Shown one piece after another: positions 16,386-25,866 of a stretch of 64,000 nucleotides of DNA. The notes under the pieces were generated by a model, which saw only the letters and a program-made list of their open reading frames with translations, was not told the origin of the DNA and did no database searches. The position numbers and the translations under genes are program-made. The stretch covers positions 3,717,412-3,781,411 of the forward strand of contig NC_018012.1 of assembly GCF_000227745.2 (NCBI RefSeq). The letters run 5' to 3'. Position 1 is the stretch's first letter. Each line of letters begins with the position of its first letter. The DNA is from Thiocystis violascens DSM 198 (lineage in GTDB: Bacteria > Pseudomonadota > Gammaproteobacteria > Chromatiales > Chromatiaceae).

Positions 16386-19300
16386 CGTTCAAGTCGGAAC
16401 CCGTCCCGGAAACGAATCGCCTCGCGAATGACCTGGAGTCGGGCGCGGTTTTTGCCCCACAGCCGTTCCAGATGTCGATCGGGCCGCGCATCCTCGTCCC
16501 ACAATCGCCACAGCAGCGCCGCATTCTCCCAATAGCCGGCGCCGATGCGCTGTCCATCGGGGCTGAACGCGGCATGGGTGACGGCGCCGAGATTGGCGTC
16601 GAGCGTCAGATAGGCGTCCATGGATTGGATCTGCGCGCGAAGCGGGCGTTTCCAGATCCGCACCGTGCCGTCGCGCGAGGCGGTCAGGATCCAGCGGCCG
16701 TCCGGGCTGAACTGGGCGGAGATGACGCGATTCGTGTGCCCGCCCAGTTCGGCCAGCAGGGTTCCATCGAGCGACCAGACATGGGCCTTGGACTCCAGCG
16801 AGGCGGTCGCCAACGCCTTGCCGTCGGGGGCGAACTGGACGTCATAGAGGCTGCCGGCCTGTCCGTCCAGATAGCGGGGCTCGCCGCATGGGCCAGCGCC
16901 GATCCGGTAGAGCGAGGCACGCCCGTCGCGGCTGGCGGCGGCCAGCCAATGTCCATCGCGCGAAAAGGTCAGCTCGGCGATGACCGCCGAGTGCGCGTCC
17001 CACTGGCAGACCTGGGTCCAGGCGCCCTGGCGATCGCGTCGCAGCAACTGGACCCGGCCCTGATCGTTGCCGGTGGCCAGGAGCGTTGCATCCGGCGCGG
17101 GGTTGGCAATGGCCGCGCTCCGGATCCGGCCCTTGGACGCACCGAAAATATCCGGCAGGGGGAGGGCGGAACAGGTCTCGGGATCCCAGAAACGGACGGG
17201 TTGGTCGGGATCGCTGGAGGCGGTCAGCAACCAGCGTTCGTCCGGGGCGAACAGGATCCGATAGACATTCGGACAGTCCAGCGCACCGGCGGTCCGGCAG
17301 ACCTGCTCCTGACTGGCGACGCGTAGCGCGCAGGCCGCGTCGGTGTGCAGCGCCCACAGGCGCGCGGTGCCATCGGAGCCCGCGCTCGTCAGCCAGCGCG
17401 CCGAGGGCGAGAACGCGACCCGACGCACGCGGCCCTGGTGACCGTCCAGCGACTTGAGCTTGACCGGCGGCGCGGCGCTGGACTGGCGGTCGTCCTTCCA
17501 GACCTCCACGCGGCCATCGTAGGCGGCGGTCGCGATCAGGAGCGCGCGGGCGTCGCCCCCTGAAATGGCGGGCGTCTCGGCCATGGCGAGGTGCCAGACG
17601 TGATCCTCTTGGTCCAGCCGGGCGGCCAGGGGGTTCGCGGATTCCGTCGACCACAGACGCGCCGAGCCATCCGGTCGCGCGGTGGTCATGACGAATCGCC
17701 CATCCTGGCTGAAGCGGGCCTCCGCGATGGCCTGCTCATGACTGAAGACCGCCAGCTCGCGGCCGGTCTCCAGGGTCCAGAGACGCGCGGTCCGGTCCTG
17801 CGAAACGCTGAGAATCAGATGTTCGCCACGGTTGGGGTCGGGATGGCGGGAAATTTCGATTCGGTCGATCCCCAGATCGTGCTGGCCGATGACCTCGGCG
17901 GACTTGGTGCGCAGATCCCAGCGCACCAACTGGCCCGTGCCATCGCCGACAGCCAGCGAGAGACCGTCAGGCGAGAAGGCGAGATCGCGCACCGTGGATT
18001 GATGGATCCGAACACGGCGATTGCCGCGCTGGATGGAGCCGAGTTCGGCGAGTTGGTTGCCGCTCGGATCGTAGAGGCGAACCCGTTCGTCCAGCGAAGA
18101 CACGGCGATTCGTGTGCCATCGGCGTTGAAGACCGCCCGCAGCGCGGGCCGCCCCGGCGTGCCGTCGCGGGGCAGGACGAGTCGTTCGTCTCCGCTCAGG
18201 GTGTCCATGACTTTGGCCAGACCGTCGCGCGACGCACTGACCAGGCGTGTTCCGTCGGGCGCGAAGTCCAGACTGCGCACCGCGGCACTGTGTTGGGGGC
18301 GATTCCAGAGTGGCGGGCCGGGACGCGAGAGATCGAGCAGGCAGACGGCGAAGCGGTCCGGTGGCATCTCGTGCGCGAGGGCTAGGAAGCGACCCTCCGG
18401 ATCCAGTGCGATGGCGGTCTCCTTGATCTCGCCGCAGCTCCAGTCTGGCGGTTGTCCGGCGGGGGCCGGCAGACGCCAAACGCCGGTGGCTCCGATCCCC
18501 AGGAGCGTTCGTCGCTCGCCGTGTCCGGCGAAGCGGATCGCGTGGATCGGGAGATCGGGTCCGGCCAATTCGGACGCGGGTTCGGACGCCGGCTCGAAGC
18601 CATTGCCCCGCCGCGCCCAGAGTTGCGCGCCTTTGCCGGTCGACAGGGTGGCCAGATATTCGCCGTCGTCGCTGAACGCCTGCTCTGCGGTGTCTCCGAT
18701 CCGCTGCATCGCCAGGAGTCGATTGCTGGAGAGCGCGCGGCTGAGCACGTCGGTTCCCACCTCCGGCAGATCGGGACCGGCCGCCAGACCCAGGCGGATC
18801 GCCTCGGGTGTGTTGCCGCGTCCGATCGCGATCTCCGCCTCGCGCAACAGTCCGCTTTGCCGATTGAGCAGGGTCTGGCGCGAGGCGTCCCAGAGCGCGT
18901 AGAGGGCGACGCCGGCGAACAGCATCAGCACCGCCAGCAGCGCGCCGATGACCCTGCGGTTGCGCCGCCGCTGCCATTGCAGCCGCGACCAGGAGCGCTC
19001 CAGAAATTCCTGCTCCAGGGGTTCGAGTTCCTCCCCGTGGGCTTGGGCGAAGACCCGCGCCGCGGCATGACCGACCTCGCCCAGCAGATATTCGCGATTG
19101 CAGTCGGTTCGCTTCCACAGGCGTGCCTGCCGGGCGATCTGCGAACGCAGGGTCAGATCGCGGCGGTTGTCGGGGTTTGCCAGCCAATCGCGCACCGGCC
19201 CCCAGCGCTGGAACAGGGCCGGGTGGGCGAAAGAGGCGATCGCCCGGTACTCCTCCCACTGGAGGGTCGGGTCGGCGGCGGACTCGGTCTCCGCAAGGTC

Positions 19301-21229
19301 GGTCGCCGGCGCGGCGAGGAAGGCGTCGAGCGAGTCGGCCGTCTGTCCAAGTTTGAAGCGCGCCCGCCATTCCTCGCGGAGTTGGGCCAGGAGATGCCGT
19401 AGCGAAGCGCCGAGCGTGATCTCGATCACGGGGCAGAGACTGCGCTGCGCGGGATCCCAGACCGACTCGGCGACGACCAGTCGGGCCGCGATGAAGACTT
19501 GCGTCAGGGTCGCGCAGCGGTCGTCGCGCAGCAGGGTTTGCAGATTTCCTTCGCGCGCGCTCGCCCGCGCCTGATGCCCGCCCTCCAGCGCCAGTAGGGC
19601 GCGACAGAGCATGGGCAGGGCGCCGCGCGTCTCTTCGTCCAGGGTTTGCCACAGGTCGTCGGCGCGCTTGAGCAGCGCGCCGGAGAGTCCGCCGATGGCC
19701 TGGTAGGCGCGCAACGTCAACAGCGAATCTTGAGCGGTCTCGGAGGACACGAGCTGCCGGTAGAGATCCTCCAGGGTCTGTTCCAGCAGCGCCGGCCAGT
19801 GCGTCACGGCGCTGGCCTCGGACTCCAGCGCCTCGACCAACCCGTGTCCGGAATCCCGGCCCATCGCCTCGAACTCGATGCCCGCCACGCGCGCGGGGAT
19901 TTCCATCACCTGACGGATCCGCCCCAGGGCCGGCGGTTCCAGTCGATAACAGCTTTGTTCGTCAAGCAAGTCTGTCAGGGCCTGAAACCGTGTCAGGCCG
20001 GGCAGATGCTGGCTGCCCAGCGCGGCGACGATCCAGATGCCCTCCTGCGCGGCGAGCGCCGCCAGGGTGTCCGCAAAGGTTTGGGTGCGCGGCGCGTCCA
20101 GTCGCGCCTCGGCGAACAGACCGTCGAGCGGATCCAGGATCACGGCCAACTGGAGACGCCCCTCGCGCCCGCCCGTCTGTTGCAGGTCGTCGTTGACCGT
20201 CTGGGCGAGCGCGGCGCGGATCTGGTCCGCGCCGACCGTGGGCGCGCTCGCGAAGAGTTTGGCCAGACGCTCGGCATCCAGCCCGAAGGCCGCGAGCGAG
20301 GCTCCCAGCATGCCGGGCGAGACCAGCGCGCGCGCGAGCGAGTCCAGCGGATCCTCCGGGTCCGGCGCGACCAGACACCAGCGACAAGCCGCCACCCCGG
20401 TCAGCAGAAAAGGCCGCACCAGATGCGGCAGCAGGCCGGCTCGCAGCAGCGAGGTCTTACCCACCCCGCTGGGACCGGTCAGCAACAGCAGCCCCTGTCC
20501 CTTGTCCCTTGCCCCTTGCCCCTTGCCCCTCAGTCCATCGAGCCGCGCGACCAGCTCGCGGGTTTCCGTCTCGCGTCCGGTGAACACGCGCTCGTCGCCG
20601 ACATCGAATGGCCCCTGGGCGCGAAAGGGACTGCCCCGCCACTCGATGACGCCCGCGGCAAAGCGGCGCTCGGCGCTGATACGCCGATTCAGCAGCTTGC
20701 GCAGTTGGGTCTCGACCAGATCGCGGAAGGCGGTATCGTTCTCGAACTGGCGGAAAGCGCGCCGGAAACTGCCGTCCGGGTTGAAAAAATGGGTGCGAAA
20801 GAAGACGTCGAGCCGATCCCGATCGGACACCGCCGCGCGGATCGCCTCGGCGTTGTTGATGTCGACCAGGCGCGGGGCGGTCTTGCGATAGACCAGCACC
20901 TCCGGCGTGTCTTGTCGCGCGGAGGCATCGACCGCATCCACGAACTCCCATTCGGTGCCTGTCATACCGCCATAGGGATCGTCGGCGAGTGGCGTGCCGA
21001 GCCGGGTCCAGAGCATGACGAGAACGATCTCGCACTCGGACGGACGCAGCAGCCCGGCCTGGAAACTCCGCGCGGCGGTCAGCGCCTCTTCCTCCCAGAG
21101 CACCGCTTGAAGCTGGAAATAGGGCCGGTACTCCTGGGCCAGCGCCTCGATGATGTCCTTGACGAGCGCGCGTTCATGCTCGACATCGGAGGGCGAGGAC
21201 ACGAAGATACGGACCTTGGGTTCTGTCAT
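16382..21229 (-). CDS. DUF4062-STAND ATPase-WD40 protein (membrane-anchored)
   Basis: A 1615-residue multidomain protein. Residues 1-100 are DUF4062 (VRIFVSSPSDVEHERALVKD), a domain often placed before STAND ATPases. Residues 216-700 are a novel-STAND type NTPase with Walker A GPSGVGKT at 252-259. A transmembrane helix (IGALLAVLMLFAGVALYAL) lies near 760. The rest is WD40 sequence; I count about 14 blades (for example VISAQFSPDGRWILTASRDG), enough for two seven-bladed propellers. STAND proteins are ligand-triggered ATPase switches, and several bacterial ones are antiphage sensors. The peptide RGKGQGARDKGQG just before Walker A is encoded by a heptanucleotide tandem repeat. It is divergent from the kinase operon, 249 bases away, and its stop overlaps the 66-residue gene that follows. 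Confidence 0.88.
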   Translation of the reverse strand: MTEPKVRIFVSSPSDVEHERALVKDIIEALAQEYRPYFQLQAVLWEEEALTAARSFQAGLLRPSECEIVLVMLWTRLGTPLADDPYGGMTGTEWEFVDAVDASARQDTPEVLVYRKTAPRLVDINNAEAIRAAVSDRDRLDVFFRTHFFNPDGSFRRAFRQFENDTAFRDLVETQLRKLLNRRISAERRFAAGVIEWRGSPFRAQGPFDVGDERVFTGRETETRELVARLDGLRGKGQGARDKGQGLLLLTGPSGVGKTSLLRAGLLPHLVRPFLLTGVAACRWCLVAPDPEDPLDSLARALVSPGMLGASLAAFGLDAERLAKLFASAPTVGADQIRAALAQTVNDDLQQTGGREGRLQLAVILDPLDGLFAEARLDAPRTQTFADTLAALAAQEGIWIVAALGSQHLPGLTRFQALTDLLDEQSCYRLEPPALGRIRQVMEIPARVAGIEFEAMGRDSGHGLVEALESEASAVTHWPALLEQTLEDLYRQLVSSETAQDSLLTLRAYQAIGGLSGALLKRADDLWQTLDEETRGALPMLCRALLALEGGHQARASAREGNLQTLLRDDRCATLTQVFIAARLVVAESVWDPAQRSLCPVIEITLGASLRHLLAQLREEWRARFKLGQTADSLDAFLAAPATDLAETESAADPTLQWEEYRAIASFAHPALFQRWGPVRDWLANPDNRRDLTLRSQIARQARLWKRTDCNREYLLGEVGHAAARVFAQAHGEELEPLEQEFLERSWSRLQWQRRRNRRVIGALLAVLMLFAGVALYALWDASRQTLLNRQSGLLREAEIAIGRGNTPEAIRLGLAAGPDLPEVGTDVLSRALSSNRLLAMQRIGDTAEQAFSDDGEYLATLSTGKGAQLWARRGNGFEPASEPASELAGPDLPIHAIRFAGHGERRTLLGIGATGVWRLPAPAGQPPDWSCGEIKETAIALDPEGRFLALAHEMPPDRFAVCLLDLSRPGPPLWNRPQHSAAVRSLDFAPDGTRLVSASRDGLAKVMDTLSGDERLVLPRDGTPGRPALRAVFNADGTRIAVSSLDERVRLYDPSGNQLAELGSIQRGNRRVRIHQSTVRDLAFSPDGLSLAVGDGTGQLVRWDLRTKSAEVIGQHDLGIDRIEISRHPDPNRGEHLILSVSQDRTARLWTLETGRELAVFSHEQAIAEARFSQDGRFVMTTARPDGSARLWSTESANPLAARLDQEDHVWHLAMAETPAISGGDARALLIATAAYDGRVEVWKDDRQSSAAPPVKLKSLDGHQGRVRRVAFSPSARWLTSAGSDGTARLWALHTDAACALRVASQEQVCRTAGALDCPNVYRILFAPDERWLLTASSDPDQPVRFWDPETCSALPLPDIFGASKGRIRSAAIANPAPDATLLATGNDQGRVQLLRRDRQGAWTQVCQWDAHSAVIAELTFSRDGHWLAAASRDGRASLYRIGAGPCGEPRYLDGQAGSLYDVQFAPDGKALATASLESKAHVWSLDGTLLAELGGHTNRVISAQFSPDGRWILTASRDGTVRIWKRPLRAQIQSMDAYLTLDANLGAVTHAAFSPDGQRIGAGYWENAALLWRLWDEDARPDRHLERLWGKNRARLQVIREAIRFRDGFRLER
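20492..20530 (-). repeat. heptanucleotide tandem repeat (GGGGCAA/GGGACAA) inside the STAND gene
   Basis: Four consecutive 7-base units (tcccttg, tcccttg, ccccttg, ccccttg at 20498-20525 on the plus strand) have partial units on both sides. Seven is not a multiple of three, so gain or loss of one unit would shift the frame just before the Walker A motif. A related repeat lies in the tagR-like gene at 27094-27121. Confidence 0.85.
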
Positions 21230-21478
21230 GGCTCGGGTTCGGAAAGCGCTGGCTTGCCGGTAGATTGGCCGGGTCGCGAGCGCTGCGCAAGATGTTCAGG
21301 AGCATTCGTGCCAGTACCTCGATACCCCTGTCTTCGTTATGCTTGGCCAACGGATCGCGCTATGACTCCGGTCTCGACTCTGCCTGCTGGAATCGCTGTG
21401 GTTGCTCGTGTTGGGCTAAACGATCGGGCGGATCATGCTATTCGTGTTCCGATTCCTGGCGCCTGGCGGAACTGACCC

Positions 21479-23032
21479 ATGAACCTGGAGAAAACCCGAC
21501 CGATGCAGTCCTCCCGCGCGGATGAGCAGGAAACCCAGGTGCTGGCCCCGCGGCCCGCCGCCGACGGCATCCCACCCAATACGCTGCTCGTCAACACGTA
21601 CCGGGTGGAGCGTCTGCTTGGCGGGGGCGGCATGGGGGAGGTCTATCTGGCCCGCCATGCCGGACTGGGGACCGAGCACGCAGTCAAGGTGATCCGCCCG
21701 TCCATGGGCGGTAACGCGCAGGTCATGGATCTTTTCTATCGCGAGGCGAAGGTGCTCCGCGGCGTCCGACACGATGCGGTGGTGAACTACGATGGCTTCG
21801 TGCGCGATGACCAGGGCCGGGACTATCTGGTCATGGAGTACGTGGAGGGGGCGCCGCTCTCCGAGCGACTGAAGCACGAGCCCTTGACGGTCGAGGAGGT
21901 TCTGACCCTGCGCGACCGGTTGTGCGCCGGGCTCGCCGAGGCGCATCGCAAGGGGGCGGTGCACCGCGATCTCTCCCCGGACAATGTGATCCTCCCGGGA
22001 GACCGAATCGAGTCCGCCAAGCTCATCGACTTCGGGCTCTGCAAGCTCACCGATCCAGGTCAGGAAACCATTGTGGGTACGTCCTTTGCCGGCAAGTATC
22101 GCTATGCCTCCCCAGAACAATTCGGGCTCTATGGTGGGGTGGTGGACGCCCGCTCGGACATTTATAGCCTGGGCCTGCTCCTGGCCGCCGCCCTGGGTCG
22201 GCCGCTGGAGATGGGAGAGAGTTTCGCGGCCGCCCTGCGGAGTCGTCAGAATTTGCCGGACTTGAGCGCGGTGCCCGCCGCGCTGCGCGACTGGTTGACC
22301 GCCATGCTGCAACCGGACCCGGCGGCGCGTCCGGCCAGTGTGGAGGCGCTGCTGGAGCGCTGGCCTGCCTCCGCGCTCCTCGCCGTCAAGGATTCCGCTG
22401 AAGCGTCTAAGGATGCGGGTGCTGGGCGGATTGGATCGGGTCCGGCGACAGGTCGCCGCTGGCTGGTTCCCGCCATCGTGCTGATCCTGCTTCTGGGGAT
22501 GGGCGCCAGTCTCTACTGGGTCTTGCGGCCGCTCGATGTCCCCCGGACGCCGACGGGCGAGTCGGGGATCTCGACCGCCAAGTCCCGAATCGAGGCTGGC
22601 GAGCCGGCCGTGTCGAAGATCGACCCGGTGGATCGCGAGCCGGACAGGCCGGCGACTCCAGCCATGGAGAACCTGGAAGGGCTGATTCGGTCCGATCGGC
22701 TGGAGGATGCCTTCGCCCTGATCCAAGCCCGTCTCGCCTCGGATAAACCGCCCACGGACCAGATCTGGGCACTGGCCGAACGCCTGCGCGCCGCCGGCAA
22801 GATCGATCCGGCCTTCGCCCTGATCCGGGTGCTCGCGACGGACGCGCATGGGCCGGCGGCCTTCGCCCTGGCGGAATTCTATGACCCGCTCCTTTGGTCT
22901 GACACGACATCGCCGTTCTCCAGGCCGAATGCCGAGAAGGCCCGTGACTGGTATCGGCGCGCCGCCGAGTTGGGTGTCGCGGAGGCGGGTGTGCGTCTGG
23001 AAGCCATGCAGTCCGCCGAGACCATGCCATGA
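21479..23032 (+). CDS. PpkA-type transmembrane Ser/Thr protein kinase
   Basis: A 517-residue Hanks-type kinase. The N-terminal catalytic domain (about 41-300) has the glycine loop LLGGGGMGEVYLARH, Lys70 in HAVKV, catalytic Asp164 in VHRDLSPDNVILP, D184FG and YASPEQF. A single transmembrane helix (WLVPAIVLILLLGMGASLYWV) lies near 328-350. The outer part ends in a Sel1-like helical repeat (NAEKARDWYRRAAELGVAEA). In Pseudomonas type VI secretion the kinase PpkA joins kinase, membrane helix and vWA domain in one chain; here the vWA part is a separate gene whose ATG overlaps this stop (ATGA). The kinase domain should be cytoplasmic, and the FHA protein encoded at 29279 is a plausible phosphothreonine reader. 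Confidence 0.88.
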   Translation: MNLEKTRPMQSSRADEQETQVLAPRPAADGIPPNTLLVNTYRVERLLGGGGMGEVYLARHAGLGTEHAVKVIRPSMGGNAQVMDLFYREAKVLRGVRHDAVVNYDGFVRDDQGRDYLVMEYVEGAPLSERLKHEPLTVEEVLTLRDRLCAGLAEAHRKGAVHRDLSPDNVILPGDRIESAKLIDFGLCKLTDPGQETIVGTSFAGKYRYASPEQFGLYGGVVDARSDIYSLGLLLAAALGRPLEMGESFAAALRSRQNLPDLSAVPAALRDWLTAMLQPDPAARPASVEALLERWPASALLAVKDSAEASKDAGAGRIGSGPATGRRWLVPAIVLILLLGMGASLYWVLRPLDVPRTPTGESGISTAKSRIEAGEPAVSKIDPVDREPDRPATPAMENLEGLIRSDRLEDAFALIQARLASDKPPTDQIWALAERLRAAGKIDPAFALIRVLATDAHGPAAFALAEFYDPLLWSDTTSPFSRPNAEKARDWYRRAAELGVAEAGVRLEAMQSAETMP

Positions 23033-25101
23033 ATCGATATGCGTCCGCTCAGTCATTCCCGATGCGTCAGGAGGCTCCGCGCAACCAGCGGCCACGGGTC
23101 GATTTACGTTCCCTCGCGATCGCATGGCTTCTAGGCGCCATGCTCGGCTCCTGCCCCCTCGCCCTGGGCGCCGATCGGGAGGCGCTGCCCATGACCGGCA
23201 AGACCGGACTCTACCAGCGGGTGCTGACCCGCCCTGGCGCGCTGCTCAACGAGACGCCGGGCAAGTCGGGTGCCAGTGGCGAGGTTTTGCCCCCCTTGAG
23301 CATTCTCCATGTCTATGCGCGTCAACGCATCGGCGACCAGGATTGGATCGAGGTGGGCGCGGCGGTTCGCAATGGCGTTCAGGGCTGGCTGCCCGCCACC
23401 GCCGCGATCGACTGGCGCCAGACGCTCACTGTTGCCTTCGCGCGCACCGAAAATCGGGAGCCGGCACTGTTTTTCCGCGACCAGGCGAGCCTCGTGAGTC
23501 TCCTGGAATCCGAGCAACTGACGCCGGAAACCAACCGCCTGCGAGCGGCGATTCAAGCAGGCCAGATCCCTGATGGCTTCCCGGCGATCGCCAGGGAACC
23601 GGACACCTATGTGGACCCCAACCGCCAGTTCTACCTGCTGCCCATTCTCGGATTCGAGGAGGTCTATCTGGAAAGCGGACACAGCGCCACTCTGCTCAAC
23701 ATAGCGGCGGTTACGCTCCAGGCGGGGGAGCAGGATCTGCTCGCCAGCGAGCCCACTGGGACTGGCGGGGAAATTCCCGTCGACGGGGCGGTGAGCGTAT
23801 CGGCGGACTACCGCGCGGCGGTGGTCTTCGTCATCGACACCACGACCTCCATGGGCCCCTACATCAACCGCACCCGTGACGCGGTGCGGCGGATCTACGA
23901 TCAGCTCAAAGGTTCGCCCATGGGCGACGCACTGACGTTTGGCCTAGTCGCCTACCGGGACAATGTGGATGTCGCCCCTGGTCTGGGCTACGTGACCCAA
24001 GTCGTCGCGACCCTGAAAGACGGGCGCGACCCATCCGCGTTTCTCTCCCGGATCGCCCAGGTCGAGGAATCCAACGTCTCCAGCAAGGGTTTCAACGAGG
24101 ACGCCTTCGCCGGCATTCATGACGCCATCGAAAGGATCGACTGGAGCGGCTACGCGGGACGCTTCATCGTGCTGATCACCGACGCCGGGGCGCGGGATGC
24201 CACGGATCCGCTGGCCCGCACCCAGTTGGGCGCGGAGCGTCTGCGACTTCTGGCGCAGGAAAAAGATCAGGTGGCTGGGGGCGGCAAGATCGCGATCGCG
24301 ACCCTGCACCTTCTGACGCCCGAGGGCCGCCAGACCCACGCGGGCGCGGCCGCCCAGTACCGGGCACTGAGTCGCTGGGGCGATGCGGGCGATCTGTATT
24401 TTCCGGTGGAAGGCGGCTCGGTCGATGCCTTCGGCGCCCAGGTGGACACCCTGGCCGATGTCCTGGTGCAGCAGATCCAGGGCATCCGCTCGGGTCAGGT
24501 CATCCAGGTTCCCAAAGTGTCCGACGCGAACGAGGTGGAGCGCAGAACCGCCTTGGTGGGCCGGGCCATGCAGCTCGCCTATCTCGGGCGGGAACGCGGT
24601 AGCCGGGCGCCGCGTCTGATCGACGCCTGGGTTGCGGATCGGGATCTGCTCGACCCGAGCCAGAAGACCCTTGAGGTTCGGGTGCTGATCACCAAGAATC
24701 AGTTGAGCGATCTCCAGGAGACTCTGGAGGCGATCTTCAGGGCGGGGGAGGGAACCTTCATGAGTCCCAAGGACTTCTTCGGCCAGTTGCGGGGGGCCGC
24801 CGCGGCCCTGGCGCGCAACCCAAACCAGGTCAGTCAGGTCCAGGTGGGCCGGCTAGCGGATGTCGGTCTGGTGGGCGAGTGGCTGGACGACTTGCCCTAT
24901 ACCAGCCAGGTGATGAATCTCACCGAGGCGCGTTGGCTGTCGCGCTCCTTCGCGGAGCAGCAGGAGGTGCTGGACGCGATCGAGGAGAAGATCCGGCTCT
25001 ATCGCCGCATCCACGATGAGACCGACCGCTGGATCACGCTCGCGCCGACTGTGCCCAAGGGCGAATCCGTCACCACCGTTCCTCTGGACGTACTGCCTTG
25101 A
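23029..25101 (+). CDS. periplasmic von Willebrand A protein (PpkA C-terminal half)
   Basis: A 690-residue exported protein. A signal sequence or anchor (SLAIAWLLGAMLGSCPLALGA) ends near residue 48. Residues 52-125 look like an SH3-type domain (GLYQRVLTRPGALLNETPG, then WIEVGAAVRNGVQGWLPATA). The vWA domain begins near 262 with an intact MIDAS, D270-x-T-x-S in VFVIDTTTSMGPY, and continues with GLVAYRDN and the strand FIVLITDAGARD. The C-terminal 200 residues are helical. Its organisation matches the periplasmic half of PpkA in the type VI threonine-phosphorylation pathway. It overlaps the kinase gene by four bases and the ABC ATPase gene by four bases, so the three should be made in fixed proportion. 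Confidence 0.85.
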   Translation: MNRYASAQSFPMRQEAPRNQRPRVDLRSLAIAWLLGAMLGSCPLALGADREALPMTGKTGLYQRVLTRPGALLNETPGKSGASGEVLPPLSILHVYARQRIGDQDWIEVGAAVRNGVQGWLPATAAIDWRQTLTVAFARTENREPALFFRDQASLVSLLESEQLTPETNRLRAAIQAGQIPDGFPAIAREPDTYVDPNRQFYLLPILGFEEVYLESGHSATLLNIAAVTLQAGEQDLLASEPTGTGGEIPVDGAVSVSADYRAAVVFVIDTTTSMGPYINRTRDAVRRIYDQLKGSPMGDALTFGLVAYRDNVDVAPGLGYVTQVVATLKDGRDPSAFLSRIAQVEESNVSSKGFNEDAFAGIHDAIERIDWSGYAGRFIVLITDAGARDATDPLARTQLGAERLRLLAQEKDQVAGGGKIAIATLHLLTPEGRQTHAGAAAQYRALSRWGDAGDLYFPVEGGSVDAFGAQVDTLADVLVQQIQGIRSGQVIQVPKVSDANEVERRTALVGRAMQLAYLGRERGSRAPRLIDAWVADRDLLDPSQKTLEVRVLITKNQLSDLQETLEAIFRAGEGTFMSPKDFFGQLRGAAAALARNPNQVSQVQVGRLADVGLVGEWLDDLPYTSQVMNLTEARWLSRSFAEQQEVLDAIEEKIRLYRRIHDETDRWITLAPTVPKGESVTTVPLDVLP

Positions 25102-25862
25102 GGCTCAATGCCTCGCAGCCGGTCTATGTCTGCCGGAATCTGGTCAAGCGTCGACTGAGCGCGCCGGAAGCAGGCGCGGGGTCGGGTTCTGGCGTGGCGG
25201 GCTTCGAGCTGCGGGTGCCCTCGCTCACCATCGCGCCGGGCGAGGTGGCGGTGCTGCGCGGCGAGAGTGGCAGCGGCAAGAGTACCCTGCTCGATCTGCT
25301 GGCACTGGCGCTGCGGCCCGACGGGGCCGACACCTTCAGTTTTCGTCCCGAGCATCGAGAACCGACGGACCTGCTCCGGCTGTGGGAGCGAAGCGATCTG
25401 AACGAACTTGGCCGGTTGCGCGGGGCGCGGATTGGCTATGTGCTCCAGACCGGCGGCTTGCTGCCTTTTCTCACCGCACGGGAGAATATCGCCCTGGCCT
25501 GCCGGCTGCTGGGACGCAACCCTGGCGGACACATCGAGCGACTGGCGGAGCGCCTGAGTATCGTCGACCAGTTGGACCGGCGACCTGGGCAGCTCTCGGT
25601 GGGCGAACGCCAGCGGGTGGCGATCGCCCGGGCCATGGCCCATCGTCCGAGCGTGATCCTGGCGGACGAGCCGACCGCCTCGGTGGATCCGGTGAACGCC
25701 GTCGCGATCCGCGAACTGCTCCTGGAGTTGGTCCGGAAGGCCGGCATCACGGCGGTGATCGCCACCCATGACTGGACGCCTGGGGCGGTATCCGGCGTCC
25801 AGATTCTGGAGCACCGCATCGAGCGCGACGGCGATCTGACCCGCTCGCTCTTCTGGAATTAA
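25098..25862 (+). CDS. tagT: TagT-like ABC transporter ATPase
   Basis: A 254-residue ABC ATPase of the LolD/MacB type. Walker A is GESGSGKSTLL, the Q-loop lies in GYVLQTGGLLPFLTA, the signature is LSVGERQRVAIARA, Walker B is SVILADEPTASVD and the switch His is in VIATHDW. In the Pseudomonas threonine-phosphorylation pathway TagT pairs with the permease TagS upstream of PpkA. The start is a TTG that overlaps the preceding stop (TTGA); no in-frame ATG precedes the family sequence. The permease gene follows after four bases. Without the neighbours it could equally be called a lipoprotein-release or macrolide-type ABC ATPase. Confidence 0.82.
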   Translation: MRLNASQPVYVCRNLVKRRLSAPEAGAGSGSGVAGFELRVPSLTIAPGEVAVLRGESGSGKSTLLDLLALALRPDGADTFSFRPEHREPTDLLRLWERSDLNELGRLRGARIGYVLQTGGLLPFLTARENIALACRLLGRNPGGHIERLAERLSIVDQLDRRPGQLSVGERQRVAIARAMAHRPSVILADEPTASVDPVNAVAIRELLLELVRKAGITAVIATHDWTPGAVSGVQILEHRIERDGDLTRSLFWN

Positions 25863-25866
25863 ACCC

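Noticed and set aside
21416..23125. 569-codon minus-strand frame opposite the kinase gene
   Set aside because: The plus strand carries all kinase motifs; this frame has antisense composition.
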